Below are positions 27,967-37,063 of a DNA stretch of 64,000 bases, piece after piece (the stretch's first letter is position 1; every line of letters starts with the position of its first letter). The translations under genes were made by a program, and so were the position numbers. Source of the stretch: Nannocystis sp. RBIL2. Its GTDB lineage: Bacteria; Myxococcota_A; Polyangia; Nannocystales; Nannocystaceae. Below the pieces are notes generated by a model that was not told where the DNA came from, did no database searches, and saw nothing but the letters and a program-made list of their open reading frames with translations. The DNA lies in NCBI RefSeq assembly GCF_026626745.1, contig NZ_JAPNJW010000001.1, positions 4,820,001 to 4,884,000 on the forward strand, in the 5' to 3' direction.

Positions 27967-28794
27967 TCACTCGCGCAGGGCGAAGGCGATGCCGCTGGCG
28001 AGCGTGGCCAGGGTGGTGATGCCGCTCAGGTCGACGTCGAGGGTGACCAGAGTCTGCGCGACCTCCGGGCTGATGCCGGTCAGCACCACGCGCGCCCCGA
28101 CCAGCCGGGACGCGCGGGCCGCCTGCACCAGCGCGCGCGCGACCTCGGCGTCCATCATGCGAATGCCGGTGACGTCGAGGATGGCCGTGTGCGCGCGGTG
28201 TTCGGCGATCCCGCGCAGCAGGTTCTCGACGATCTGCCTGGCGCGCTCGGGGTCGACCACCCCGACCAGCGGCACCGCGAGCACGCCCTCGGCGATCGGC
28301 AGGAGCGGCGTCGACAGCTCGCGCAGCGCCTCGCGCTGCGCGGCGATCATGCGCTGCTGCTCGAGCTCCTGCAGCTTGCGCTCGGTGATGTCGGTGACGA
28401 ACCCGCCGATCCCGATCAGCTCCCCGTCGTCGCCGTAGACCGGCAGCTTGACGGTCGAGAAGTGACGCCGACCCTTCGGCGTCACCACCTCCTCCTCGTA
28501 GGCCAGCGGGACCCCGCTCTCCATCACCTTGAGCTCGTCGGCCCGGACCTGGGCGACGAACTCCGGCGGCATGATGACCTCGTCGCCGCGGCCGTACATG
28601 TCGGCCAGAGTCTTGTTGCTGTCGCGGCCGAAGGTGCGATTGATGAATGTGTAGCGGAACTCGGTGTCCTTGAGATACACGAGACTGGGCGAGCTGTTCA
28701 CCAGCGCCATCACCCGCTCGAGCGTCGCCCGCGGATCTGGCTCGCTGCGTCCGTCCTCCGCCGCGCGCGCCCCTTCGTCCGATCGGTCAGCCAT
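27967..28794 (-). CDS. PAS-STAS regulator (RsbR-like)
   Basis: A 275-residue cytoplasmic signalling protein. A PAS domain spans about 25-140 (SPSLVYLKDTEFRYTFINR ... VYGDDGELIGIGGFVTDITE). After a coiled-coil linker (LQELEQQRMIAAQREAL) comes an RsbR/RsbS-type STAS domain: LSTPLLPIAEGVLAVPLVG, then HTAILDVTGIRMMD, with the Thr that is phosphorylated in RsbR. Such proteins build stressosome-like complexes or act as anti-anti-sigma factors. ATG 28794 has GGGAGGG upstream. No partner kinase lies adjacent. Confidence 0.87.
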   Translation of the reverse strand: MADRSDEGARAAEDGRSEPDPRATLERVMALVNSSPSLVYLKDTEFRYTFINRTFGRDSNKTLADMYGRGDEVIMPPEFVAQVRADELKVMESGVPLAYEEEVVTPKGRRHFSTVKLPVYGDDGELIGIGGFVTDITERKLQELEQQRMIAAQREALRELSTPLLPIAEGVLAVPLVGVVDPERARQIVENLLRGIAEHRAHTAILDVTGIRMMDAEVARALVQAARASRLVGARVVLTGISPEVAQTLVTLDVDLSGITTLATLASGIAFALRE

Positions 28795-29252
28795 GGCAAT
28801 CCCTCCCGGACCTTCAGTCCTACGCGAGCGCGCGCGAGGGGGCAAGCGCGCCGACCGCGAACGCGAACGCAGATCGGCTTCGGTCGGGCCCTGAGGCGCA
28901 ATCGCAGCAGTGGCGCGAACTCGCGCCGCGGTCACCAGTCCTTTCGTACAGGTCACGCAAGACATGCACACCGTCCCGCTGCCTGCAATCAATGTCAGCG
29001 GAGAGATCCCGTCATTGATGCAAGAATCGACGCACCCGCGCGGAGCGCCGCGCTCTGCGGGCGTGAGCTCCGCGAGTGGGTCCTACGACAGCCGGGTCAG
29101 CGCACGCCCGTCGGCCGTCGATCGACTCGCGCGGCCAACTGTCATCGACCGCGAACAGGCGTCCGAAGTGATGAAAGCACCGCACCGAGGTCGCCGAGTG
29201 CGGCTGGCCGAGCGTCGTCTATCTGCGGGAGGCCGGCTGCACCGGCACCCTC
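28795..29252. other. 458-base region upstream of the trypsin-like gene
   Basis: No complete gene supported. The last 70 bases encode the expected N-terminal strand of the protease (TEVAECGWPSVVYLREAG) in the protease frame, but two stop codons (TGA TGA, just before 29180) block it. Upstream is gene-poor sequence with an imperfect inverted repeat around TCAATG/CATTGA at about 28988-29022. Confidence 0.5.
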
Positions 29253-30539
29253 GTGCATCCGGAGGTGGTGCTCTACGCGTCGCACTGCGGCATCGAGGTG
29301 AATACCGTCACCTTCGGCGAGGACGGCGAGGGCGCGCCGGCGCGACAGGTGCTCACCGACGAGTGCTTCAAGATCCCGACCGTGCTCGGCGAGGGGATCG
29401 ACGTCGCCGCGTGTCGCCTCGCGGAGCCGGTGACCGATGTCCCGATCGTGCCGATCTTGATGGGCTGCGAGCTCGACGCGCTGCAGGTCGGCGCCGACGT
29501 GGCGCTGGTCGGCTTCGGCCTCGCCGAGGAGGGCCCGGCCGGGATCAAGCGCGAGACGTTCTCGAAGATCGCTACGTTCCCCGGCAACGAGGTGGCGGTC
29601 AAGAGCGACGACGGACACGGCGTCTGTTACGGCGACTCGGGCGGGCCCGTCATGCTGCAGCTCCCCGACGGCGGCTGGCGAGTGTTCGGCATCGCGTCGT
29701 ATATCCTCGGGGATTGCGGCAGCGGGTCGTTCTATTCGCTGATGCACACCAACATCGAATGGTTCGAGAAGCACCTGAACCTCGACATCACGCCCTGCCA
29801 CACGCCTGACGGGACCTGGGATCCGAGCCCCGAATGCGGCGACTTCGCGCTGCAGCCCGGAGAGGCGAGCGGGACCTGGGCGACCGGCTGTCAGGCCGAC
29901 CTGCCGCTCTCGGGGCCGGACGTGACCTGCGGCGCCGCCTACGACGGGCGTTCGGACGACACTCCGCCGCAGGTGGAGATCGTCGGCCTGACGCAGGGTC
30001 AGCAGTTCGAGTCCGAGGGCCCGTTGCCGCTGAAGATCGTCGCGCGGGCGAGCGACGGGCCCGGGATGCCCGACGGCTGGGGCATCGCCGAGGTGCGGCT
30101 CGTCTTCGACGCGAAGGAGGTCCCGGGCGGCACGCGCGAGGCGGGGCCGTACGCGTGGAACGTCGGCCTGCCGACCGGCGGCTATCTCGTCAGCGCGCTG
30201 GCGATCGATCACGCCGGCAACGAGGCCTACGCCGCGCCGATCGCCATCGGCGTCAATCAGCCCGCGCCTGTCCTGCCGGAGGAGGAGACGACCGGCGGTC
30301 TCGAGACGACCGGCGAGCCGACGAGCACCGGCGAACCACCCACGACGGGCGGCGCCGAGCCGAGCGACACGACCGACAGTGATTCGTCGAGCAGCACCGG
30401 CGCGAGCGAAGCCAGCACGACCACGGCCGCGGACAGCGACGACGGCGGTTGCGGCTGCCGCCAGCACGACAGCGCCGCCGGTGCGCTCGGGCTCCTCGCG
30501 CTGCTCGGCCGGCGCCGGCGCAAGTCGCCGAGGCCCTGA
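29253..30539 (+). CDS. trypsin-like serine protease with MYXO-CTERM-like tail, 5' truncated
   Basis: A chymotrypsin-fold domain with an intact triad: His11 (YASHCG), Asp50 (GEGIDVAACRL) and Ser129 (CYGDSGGPV). A Cys-containing spacer and an Ig-like domain (TPPQVEIVGLTQG ... VRLVFDAKEV) follow, then a Thr/Ser/Gly linker and a GGCGC-x(n)-GLLALLGRRRRK tail like MYXO-CTERM anchors. Such proteins are normally exported, but no signal peptide is present. In-frame sequence before 29253 continues the protease fold (GWPSVVYLREAGCTGTL) and then hits two adjacent stops. I think the 5' end is lost or frameshifted, so activity is doubtful. GTG 29253 is only the first usable start. Confidence 0.75.
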   Translation: MHPEVVLYASHCGIEVNTVTFGEDGEGAPARQVLTDECFKIPTVLGEGIDVAACRLAEPVTDVPIVPILMGCELDALQVGADVALVGFGLAEEGPAGIKRETFSKIATFPGNEVAVKSDDGHGVCYGDSGGPVMLQLPDGGWRVFGIASYILGDCGSGSFYSLMHTNIEWFEKHLNLDITPCHTPDGTWDPSPECGDFALQPGEASGTWATGCQADLPLSGPDVTCGAAYDGRSDDTPPQVEIVGLTQGQQFESEGPLPLKIVARASDGPGMPDGWGIAEVRLVFDAKEVPGGTREAGPYAWNVGLPTGGYLVSALAIDHAGNEAYAAPIAIGVNQPAPVLPEEETTGGLETTGEPTSTGEPPTTGGAEPSDTTDSDSSSSTGASEASTTTAADSDDGGCGCRQHDSAAGALGLLALLGRRRRKSPRP

Positions 30540-30670
30540 CCCACGGATTCCAGGCGCCGCGGTCGCCGACCGCGATTCGGCGCCCGCACCGCCGGCAGCG
30601 GCGGCCCCGCCCGATCGCGCAGCCTGTGCCGGCGCCCTCGCAGGGTCGGGGCCCGACGGCATGATGGGAG

Positions 30671-33600
30671 GTGATCGGCAGCACCCTCGAAGCGCGCCAT
30701 ATCTGGCGCGACCGCATGATCCGCAAACATCACGGTGAGGAGACCGCGCCGACCCTCGAGATTCAGTCGACCGAGCATCCGGCGTTCGAGTCGCCGGCCC
30801 ACGGCGACGTGCCGCGGCCGGGCGCGGTGAAGTTCGCCCGCGGCACGCTCATCGACCGCTACGTCCTGCTCGAGCACGTCGGCGCCGGCGCGATGGGCGT
30901 CGTCTACGGCGCCTACGACCCCGAGCTCGATCGCAAGATCGCCCTCAAGTTCCTCAAGTCGCACGCGCGCGACCACAAGGCCCGCGCGCGGCTGATCCGC
31001 GAGGCCCAGGCGCTGGCCAAGTTGGCCCACCCCAACGTCGTCACCGTCTACGACGTCGGCACCTTCGACGAGGAGGTGTTCGTGGCCATGGAGTACGTCC
31101 ACGGCGTCACCTTGCGGCAATGGTTGAACTCGCGCCGGCGCGGCTGGCGAGACATCGTCGCCGTCTTTACCGCCATCGGCCGCGGCCTGGCCGCCGCCCA
31201 CAACGCCGGCCTCGTCCACCGCGACCTCAAGCCCGAGAACATCATGATCGGCGTCGACGAGCGCGTGCGCGTGATGGACTTCGGCCTCGCGCGCGCCGCC
31301 ACCGGCGAGCCCCGCGAGAGCTTCGCCCCGCCCCCGTGCGATCAGCCGATCGAGCTGACCCGCACCGGCACCCTGCTGGGCACGCCGGCCTACATGGCCC
31401 CGGAGCAGTGGGAGGGCCTCGAGGCCGACGCGCGCACCGATCAATTCGCGTTCTGCGTCGCCATGTGGGAGGCGCTCTACGGCTCGCGGCCGTTCTGCGG
31501 CGAGACCCCCTCGGCGCTGCTGCAGGCGATCACCCGCGGCCACATCACCCCGCCGCGCGACGCTCGCCGCGCCCCGCCGTGGCTGCGGCGCCTGCTCGAG
31601 CGCGGCCTCGCGGTCAACCCTGGCGCGCGCTGGCCGTCGATGACCGCATTGCTCGCCGAGCTGACGCGCGACCACCAGGCCCCGCGGCGGCGCCTCGGCG
31701 TGCTGTTCATCGGCATCCTCGCGCTCGTCGCCGCCGCTCTCGCCGCGCGCCGGATCGACGAGCGGCGAGCGGAGGCGGAGGCGGCGAGGATCGAGAGCGA
31801 GGAGCGCGCCGCGCGGGCCGACGACGAGCGCGAGGCCGCCAGCTCCGAAGCGCGCAACCGCGAGGTCTGGCGCCTCTCGACCGTCGGCGCCCACGAGCGC
31901 GACGCCCTCAAGCTGGCCCTCGAGGCGCTCGCGCCGTTCGCCCCGAGCTTCGAGGAGGCGCCGCAGGTCGTCATCGACGCCCTCACGGGGGCCATGCAGG
32001 CCATGCTGCCGGTGGCCACGATCCCGACGCAGGAGCAGTCGCCGCGGGCCGTCGAGGTGTCCGACGACGGCAAGTTGCTCGCCGTCCAGTTCGCCAGCGA
32101 CGTCGAGCTGTGGTCGACCGATCCGGTGCGTCGGGTCGCCACGGTCGCGACCGGCGCGGTCAACCACGCGTTCGTGCGGATCAGCCCCGGCAACCGCTAC
32201 ATCGTCGTCCGCGACGACGACAGCTGCACCATCTATTCGATCGACGGCGGCGCGCGCAACGTCCAGGTGCCCCGCTGTCACGACCTCGTGTTCGCCCCGG
32301 ACGACTCGCGGTTCTTCGCCCTGAAGGCCCACACCGCGTCGATCGATCACCAAACCTTCACCTTGCTGTTCGACGCCGTCGGCGCCTACCGCAGCGAGGA
32401 CGGCCGGCTGATTTGGTCGACCCCGCTGACGGCCCGCGGCGCCGCGCTCGCGCTCTACCCCGACGGCAAGCTGCTCGTGCTCGCCACCGACGCCCTCGCG
32501 CCGACCTTCCTCTCCGCCGACACCGGCGTCGCCGAGCGCCCGATCGTGTGGCGCGACTTGCCGGCGTGGAACGAGTCGTGGGCCAGCCGGCGCGACCCCG
32601 CCTCGCTGGCCGTGTCGCCCGACGGCCGCTACATCGCCCTCGCCCACCCTTCGGCGGCGGAGGGGGCGCTGGTGTTCGACCGACGCCGCCAGCGCGTCGA
32701 GCGGCTGCCTCACCTCGCGCGCACCGTCCTGTTCTCCTCCGACGGCCGGCGCCTCTTGACCGCCAACAACCCCGATGAGGACACCATGGTGTTCCACGCC
32801 GCCGCCGACCTCGCCGCCGGCGGCTGGGAGCAGGCCCACCGGATCGTCGGCAAGCTTCACGACGCCACCAGCGACGACGAGCTCTTGCTCGTCGGCACCG
32901 ACTTGCAGCTGTCGGAGACCCCGAACCTGCGCCAGAGCACGCCGCCGATCTCGAGCGTCCACGGCGAGCATCTGTCGACCTCGCGCGGCGGCACTCGCTT
33001 CGCCATCATCTCGTCGGGCGTCACCTTGTGGGAGTCGGCCGACCCGCTCGAGGTGGGGCGCTGGACGCCCCCGCTCGGCCAGCGGATCGTGCGGTTCGAC
33101 GAGCGCGAGGTCTCGACGCGCGACGCCGACGGCGTCGTCCGCCTGCACGATCGGCGCGGCGAGCGGCCGCCGCTCGTGCTCGCCGAGCCCGACGCTCCGC
33201 TCGAGAGCTCGTCCGTTTGGAGCGTCGACGGCGGGATCTGGCGCGAGCCGGCGGGCCAAGCTCGTCGCGGCCTCATCCGCTTCTACGACGAATGGGGCCA
33301 CAAGCTCTACTCGCGGGCCTACCCGCCCGGGGGCGGGCGTCAGACCGTCGCCCTCGCGACCCGGGCGGCCCGGATCGCCGCCGCCAACCTCGACGGCAGC
33401 GTCGACGTCATCGAGCCGCCCGAGCCGACTCCGCTGTGCAAGATCCCCGGCGACGGCACCCGCGTGCAGGAGGTGCGGATCTCCAGCGAGGGCACCTACG
33501 TCGGCGTGCTGTTCGAATCCGGCGCGCTGGCGATCTGGTCGACCCCCGAGTGCAAGAAGGAGCTGCGCGCCTTCCCGTTCGCCATGCCCGATCAGGTCCC

Positions 33601-34231
33601 GAACAGCCTCATCAGCTTCCTCGGCAGCGAGCTGTTCATCGTCCGCGACGACAATCGCACCAGCGTGTTCGACCCCGAGACCGGCCTCGAACGTTGCATC
33701 GCCATCGACACTTGCCTGGGTCGGGAGCGGCGCAAGGGCTTCTCGTACATCTCGAGCGACGGCCGCTTCCTCCTGACCTCTTGCCGCTCGCGCGACAACC
33801 TCAAGGAGGTCCGGCTGTGGGAGGTCGACTCGGGGAACAAGCTGTCCGACATCGACTTCTCGGCCTACAGCGGCGTCGCCTACAACCCGATGCTGCGCCC
33901 GCCGGGGCTCGAGGACGCGCCCCTGCTGGAGTTCGCGCACTCCGGCGAATTCCTGGTCGCGCGCACGCAGAAGGGCCAGCTGGCGATCCTGAGCGTACCG
34001 GCGCTCGAGGAGCAGCAGCTCCTCCACACCCGCTCGCCCGCCGACGACTTTCGCCTGAGCAACGACGACCGCTTCATCGACGTCCTCGACGCCGAGAGCG
34101 GGGCCATCCACACCTATCCGGTCACGCGCGCCGGCCTCGTCGACGCCGCCTGCCACGCCCTCGCGCGCACGGACATCGCGCAGCGGGTCACTCCCGTGTG
34201 CAGGCGGATCTCCGGCGCCTTCCTCCGTTGA
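30671..34231 (+). CDS. Ser/Thr kinase with transmembrane segment and WD40-like propeller
   Basis: A 1,186-residue membrane-bound Ser/Thr kinase. The kinase domain covers about 60-330: GAGAMGVVYGAYD, IALKFLK, HRDLKPENIM near 183, DFGLAR near 203 and a GTPAYMAPEQW activation segment. One membrane span follows at about 346-364, then a charged coiled coil (RRAEAEAARIESEERAARAD). An extracytoplasmic propeller of WD40-like repeats runs to the end, the usual layout of sensor kinases with WD40 repeats in myxobacteria. The start is GTG 30671; ATG 30716 is an alternative. Confidence 0.9.
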   Translation: MIGSTLEARHIWRDRMIRKHHGEETAPTLEIQSTEHPAFESPAHGDVPRPGAVKFARGTLIDRYVLLEHVGAGAMGVVYGAYDPELDRKIALKFLKSHARDHKARARLIREAQALAKLAHPNVVTVYDVGTFDEEVFVAMEYVHGVTLRQWLNSRRRGWRDIVAVFTAIGRGLAAAHNAGLVHRDLKPENIMIGVDERVRVMDFGLARAATGEPRESFAPPPCDQPIELTRTGTLLGTPAYMAPEQWEGLEADARTDQFAFCVAMWEALYGSRPFCGETPSALLQAITRGHITPPRDARRAPPWLRRLLERGLAVNPGARWPSMTALLAELTRDHQAPRRRLGVLFIGILALVAAALAARRIDERRAEAEAARIESEERAARADDEREAASSEARNREVWRLSTVGAHERDALKLALEALAPFAPSFEEAPQVVIDALTGAMQAMLPVATIPTQEQSPRAVEVSDDGKLLAVQFASDVELWSTDPVRRVATVATGAVNHAFVRISPGNRYIVVRDDDSCTIYSIDGGARNVQVPRCHDLVFAPDDSRFFALKAHTASIDHQTFTLLFDAVGAYRSEDGRLIWSTPLTARGAALALYPDGKLLVLATDALAPTFLSADTGVAERPIVWRDLPAWNESWASRRDPASLAVSPDGRYIALAHPSAAEGALVFDRRRQRVERLPHLARTVLFSSDGRRLLTANNPDEDTMVFHAAADLAAGGWEQAHRIVGKLHDATSDDELLLVGTDLQLSETPNLRQSTPPISSVHGEHLSTSRGGTRFAIISSGVTLWESADPLEVGRWTPPLGQRIVRFDEREVSTRDADGVVRLHDRRGERPPLVLAEPDAPLESSSVWSVDGGIWREPAGQARRGLIRFYDEWGHKLYSRAYPPGGGRQTVALATRAARIAAANLDGSVDVIEPPEPTPLCKIPGDGTRVQEVRISSEGTYVGVLFESGALAIWSTPECKKELRAFPFAMPDQVPNSLISFLGSELFIVRDDNRTSVFDPETGLERCIAIDTCLGRERRKGFSYISSDGRFLLTSCRSRDNLKEVRLWEVDSGNKLSDIDFSAYSGVAYNPMLRPPGLEDAPLLEFAHSGEFLVARTQKGQLAILSVPALEEQQLLHTRSPADDFRLSNDDRFIDVLDAESGAIHTYPVTRAGLVDAACHALARTDIAQRVTPVCRRISGAFLR

Positions 34232-34415
34232 CGCGGGGGACCGGGCGGGACGGCCGCCGATTGCATGCACGCCTGGGCTCGCCGTCCGCCGCCAATGTGC
34301 AGACCCGCGAATGCTACCAGCACGAGCCTGCTTTGCGCCACGGCGCCGCGCACGGCGGTGCTCGACGGCGGTAATACGGGCGTAACGATCTGCGATTCGC
34401 TAACGTGACGCTCAA

Positions 34416-36464
34416 ATGAAAATGCGTCCCTCTTCGAACTCCTCGCGTCCCTCGCGTCCGCGCCGGCTCCTCGCCCTCGGCGCCCTCGCCCTCCCGCTCG
34501 CGGCCTGCGACATCGCCGAAACCGACGACTCGCTGCCCACCTGGGAGGAGTTCCGCGAGGCCGCCACCCGCCACGTCGACGGCCAGCCGCGCTACGTCGT
34601 CGACGGCGACCTCCCCGTCACCCTCGACCAGCTCGCGGACGCCTACGCCGACCTCGTCGCCGCGCGCGAGGGCACCGCCCCGCGCAGCATCGTCAACCTG
34701 CACGACGGCGCGTTCGACCGCTGGCAAGCCGGCCGGGAGCACGAGCTCACCTACTGCGTGTCGGACGAGTTCGGCGCGAAAAAGGACCGGGTCGTGCGCG
34801 AGATGGCCGAGGCCACGCGGTCGTGGGAGCAGGCGGCGCACGTCGACTTCCGCTACCGGCCCGCGGCCGACGCCGACTGTCGGCCCGGCTCGGTCGCCCT
34901 GTTCGCGGTGCAGCCGTGGAGCACCGGCGGCGCGATGGCCTTCTTCCCCGCCATGCCCGAGTCGACGCGGATCCTCTACATCGACTACGTCGACTTCGAC
35001 GAGAACCCCGACTGGAAGGCCGCGACCCCGAACATCACCACCGTCGGCGTCCTGCGCCACGAGCTCGGGCACGTCCTCGGCCTGCGCCACGAGCACACCC
35101 GGCTGCCGTCCAGCGTCTGCTTCGAGGACGACGCGTGGGCCGAGCTCGGCGAGTACGATCATCGCTCGGTCATGCATTATCAGTGGTGCACCGGCGGCGT
35201 CTCCACCACCGATTACACCCTGACGATCGCCGACCAGGAGGGCGCGCGCACCCTCTACGGCCCGCCCGCGGTGGTGCGGCACCAGCCGAAGGTCGCCGTC
35301 GACTTCGACCACGACGGCCGCAGCGACCTCGCCCTGACCGGCGCATCGGCCTGGAGGGCGTTGCCCGTGGCGTTCGCGGCCGGCCGCAGCTTCGAGGAGA
35401 CGGATTTCACCGACCCCAACCTCGCCGCCGCCGCCGCCGGGGAGGGCGTCCAGATCGCCACCGGCGACTTCGACGGCGACGGCCGCACCGACGTCGTCCT
35501 GTCCGGCGCGCGCGACTGGAAGTCGCTGGTCCTCGCCCGCTCCCGCGGCGAGGTCGGCTTCGCGGTGTCCACCCCCGTCCTGGCCCAGTGGCATGAATGG
35601 GCCGCCCGCGACAACGCGCACCTGCTCACTGGCGACTTCGACGGTGACGGCCGCACCGACCTCGCCCTGCTCGGCGCCGAATCGGCGGACAGCGTCGCCA
35701 TCGCCCTGTCGCGCGGCGACGGCAGCTTCGAGCTCGCCGAGCACGCCGGCGACGACTTCCCCGCCGCGGCCGCGGCCCCCGGCGTCCGCACGATCGCCGG
35801 CGACTTCGACGGCGACGGCACCACCGACCTCGCCCTCGTCGGCGACCGCCGTGAGCCCGCGATCCCCGTCGCCCTGTCGAACGGCGACGGCTCGTTCACC
35901 GTGGTCCGACAGCCCGCGCGCAGCTTCGCCGCCGCCGCTTCCGCCGCCGACGCAGTCGTCCTCGCCGGCGACTTCGACGGCGACGGCACCACCGACCTCG
36001 CAGTCACCGGCTCGGCCGGCTGGAAGACCCTCCCCGTGGCGCTCTCGGCCGGCGACGGCTCGTTCACCTTCGTCGACTCCGACACCGCCGAGCTCGGCGA
36101 CTGGGCCGAGGACGCCGGCACGCGCGTCCTGCCCGGCGACTTCGACGGCGACGGCAAGACCGACCTCGCGCTGGTCGGCCGTACGGGCAGCGTCCCGCTG
36201 GCACTGTCCCGCGGCGACGGCACCTTCGCGCTCGCCCAGCCCATTGCCACCACCTTCGGCGCGCGCCTCAAGGTCGGCGCCCGCGCCGTCGCCGGCGACT
36301 TCGACGGCGACGGCCGCAGCGACCTCGCCATGACCGGTCCCGGCGACTGGAGCACGATCCCCACCGCCTATTCCAACGGCGACGGCTCGTTCACCCTCGT
36401 CGACAAGGCCGCCGGCGACTTCGCCACCTTCGCCGGCCACGAAGGCGCGCACCTGCTCGAATGA
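34416..36464 (+). CDS. astacin-like metalloprotease with FG-GAP repeats, lipoprotein
   Basis: A 682-residue secreted protease. The signal peptide ends ALPLAAC (Cys 31). A metzincin catalytic domain spans about 95-285, with the zinc motif HELGHVLGLRHEH near residue 215 and the Met-turn SVMHYQW near 250. The C-terminal 400 residues hold about eight FG-GAP repeats with DFDGDGxTDLA calcium loops, probably a propeller for substrate or surface binding. This fits a predator's extracellular proteolysis. The unit of the repeats is highly regular, about 50 residues, indicating recent internal duplication. Confidence 0.9.
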   Translation: MKMRPSSNSSRPSRPRRLLALGALALPLAACDIAETDDSLPTWEEFREAATRHVDGQPRYVVDGDLPVTLDQLADAYADLVAAREGTAPRSIVNLHDGAFDRWQAGREHELTYCVSDEFGAKKDRVVREMAEATRSWEQAAHVDFRYRPAADADCRPGSVALFAVQPWSTGGAMAFFPAMPESTRILYIDYVDFDENPDWKAATPNITTVGVLRHELGHVLGLRHEHTRLPSSVCFEDDAWAELGEYDHRSVMHYQWCTGGVSTTDYTLTIADQEGARTLYGPPAVVRHQPKVAVDFDHDGRSDLALTGASAWRALPVAFAAGRSFEETDFTDPNLAAAAAGEGVQIATGDFDGDGRTDVVLSGARDWKSLVLARSRGEVGFAVSTPVLAQWHEWAARDNAHLLTGDFDGDGRTDLALLGAESADSVAIALSRGDGSFELAEHAGDDFPAAAAAPGVRTIAGDFDGDGTTDLALVGDRREPAIPVALSNGDGSFTVVRQPARSFAAAASAADAVVLAGDFDGDGTTDLAVTGSAGWKTLPVALSAGDGSFTFVDSDTAELGDWAEDAGTRVLPGDFDGDGKTDLALVGRTGSVPLALSRGDGTFALAQPIATTFGARLKVGARAVAGDFDGDGRSDLAMTGPGDWSTIPTAYSNGDGSFTLVDKAAGDFATFAGHEGAHLLE

Positions 36465-37063
36465 TCGCATTCATTTGCCGGCGAATCGGGCGCCTCGGCC
36501 CAGATTCGCCGGCACGAGCGGCCACGCATTCATTCGTCGTCGATGACGATCTGCGCGAGCCGCCACAGCCGATCGATGGCAGTATCCATCGGCGCCTCAC
36601 CCGACTGCGGATAGCGGCCGATCGCCCAGCTCCCCGCGGTTCGGGAGGCCAGGAAGAGCAGCCCCCACCGCCCAGGTCCGCTCCCCGTCTCGAAGTAGTA
36701 TCCGTGCGGCTCCGCGCGGTCCGCAAGATCGCCCGAAGCGCAGGGTCGTGACGAACGCGCCCCCGCAGCTCGGCGACGACTCGTTCGTGGTCCGGATCCG
36801 CCGCGAATTAGCGCGATGACCAGCGCCAGAGTCCTGCGAACAACCTGCGCATCCCGTTCTCTTCAAGGTCGAGCGGCGAAGTACGAAGCCGATACCCCGC
36901 TCATTCTTGCCCCGCAAACGGCCGTCGTTCGCAGCGTAGACGCACTCGCCTCCGCCAGCAACAAGTGACACACGTCGCTGTTTCGCGCGGCCTCGCCGTC
37001 CAACGAGCGACCGCAGCTCGATGCGAGCCGTCTCGCCCTCACCGGCTCTGAATCCGCACCATC
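36465..37063. other. 599-base region holding only a decayed gene
   Basis: No intact gene. The minus-strand remnant at 36530-36852 is described separately; the rest shows no supported feature. Confidence 0.5.
36530..36852 (-). pseudogene. decayed small gene (in-frame stop and frameshift)
   Basis: Protein-like sequence runs on the minus strand from ATG 36852, with GAAGAGAACGGG just upstream. The first part reads MRRLFAGLWRWSSR, then a TAA at 36808-36810, then FAADPDHERVVAELRGRV and RHDPALRAIL. A shift of one base follows near 36,735, after which the frame reads HGYYFETGSGPGRWGLLFLA, then SRTAGSWAIGRYPQSGEAP and DRLWRLAQIVIDDE to TGA 36530-36532. The acid/hydrophobic pattern and codon bias are coding-like on both sides of the breaks. 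The family is unknown. Sequencing errors could explain one break but less easily two. Confidence 0.55.

Noticed and set aside
30257..34270. A 1,337-codon minus-strand open frame opposite the propeller kinase
   Set aside because: It is a mirror of a strongly biased plus-strand gene (D/E/R/A/V-rich shadow). The plus strand has all kinase motifs.
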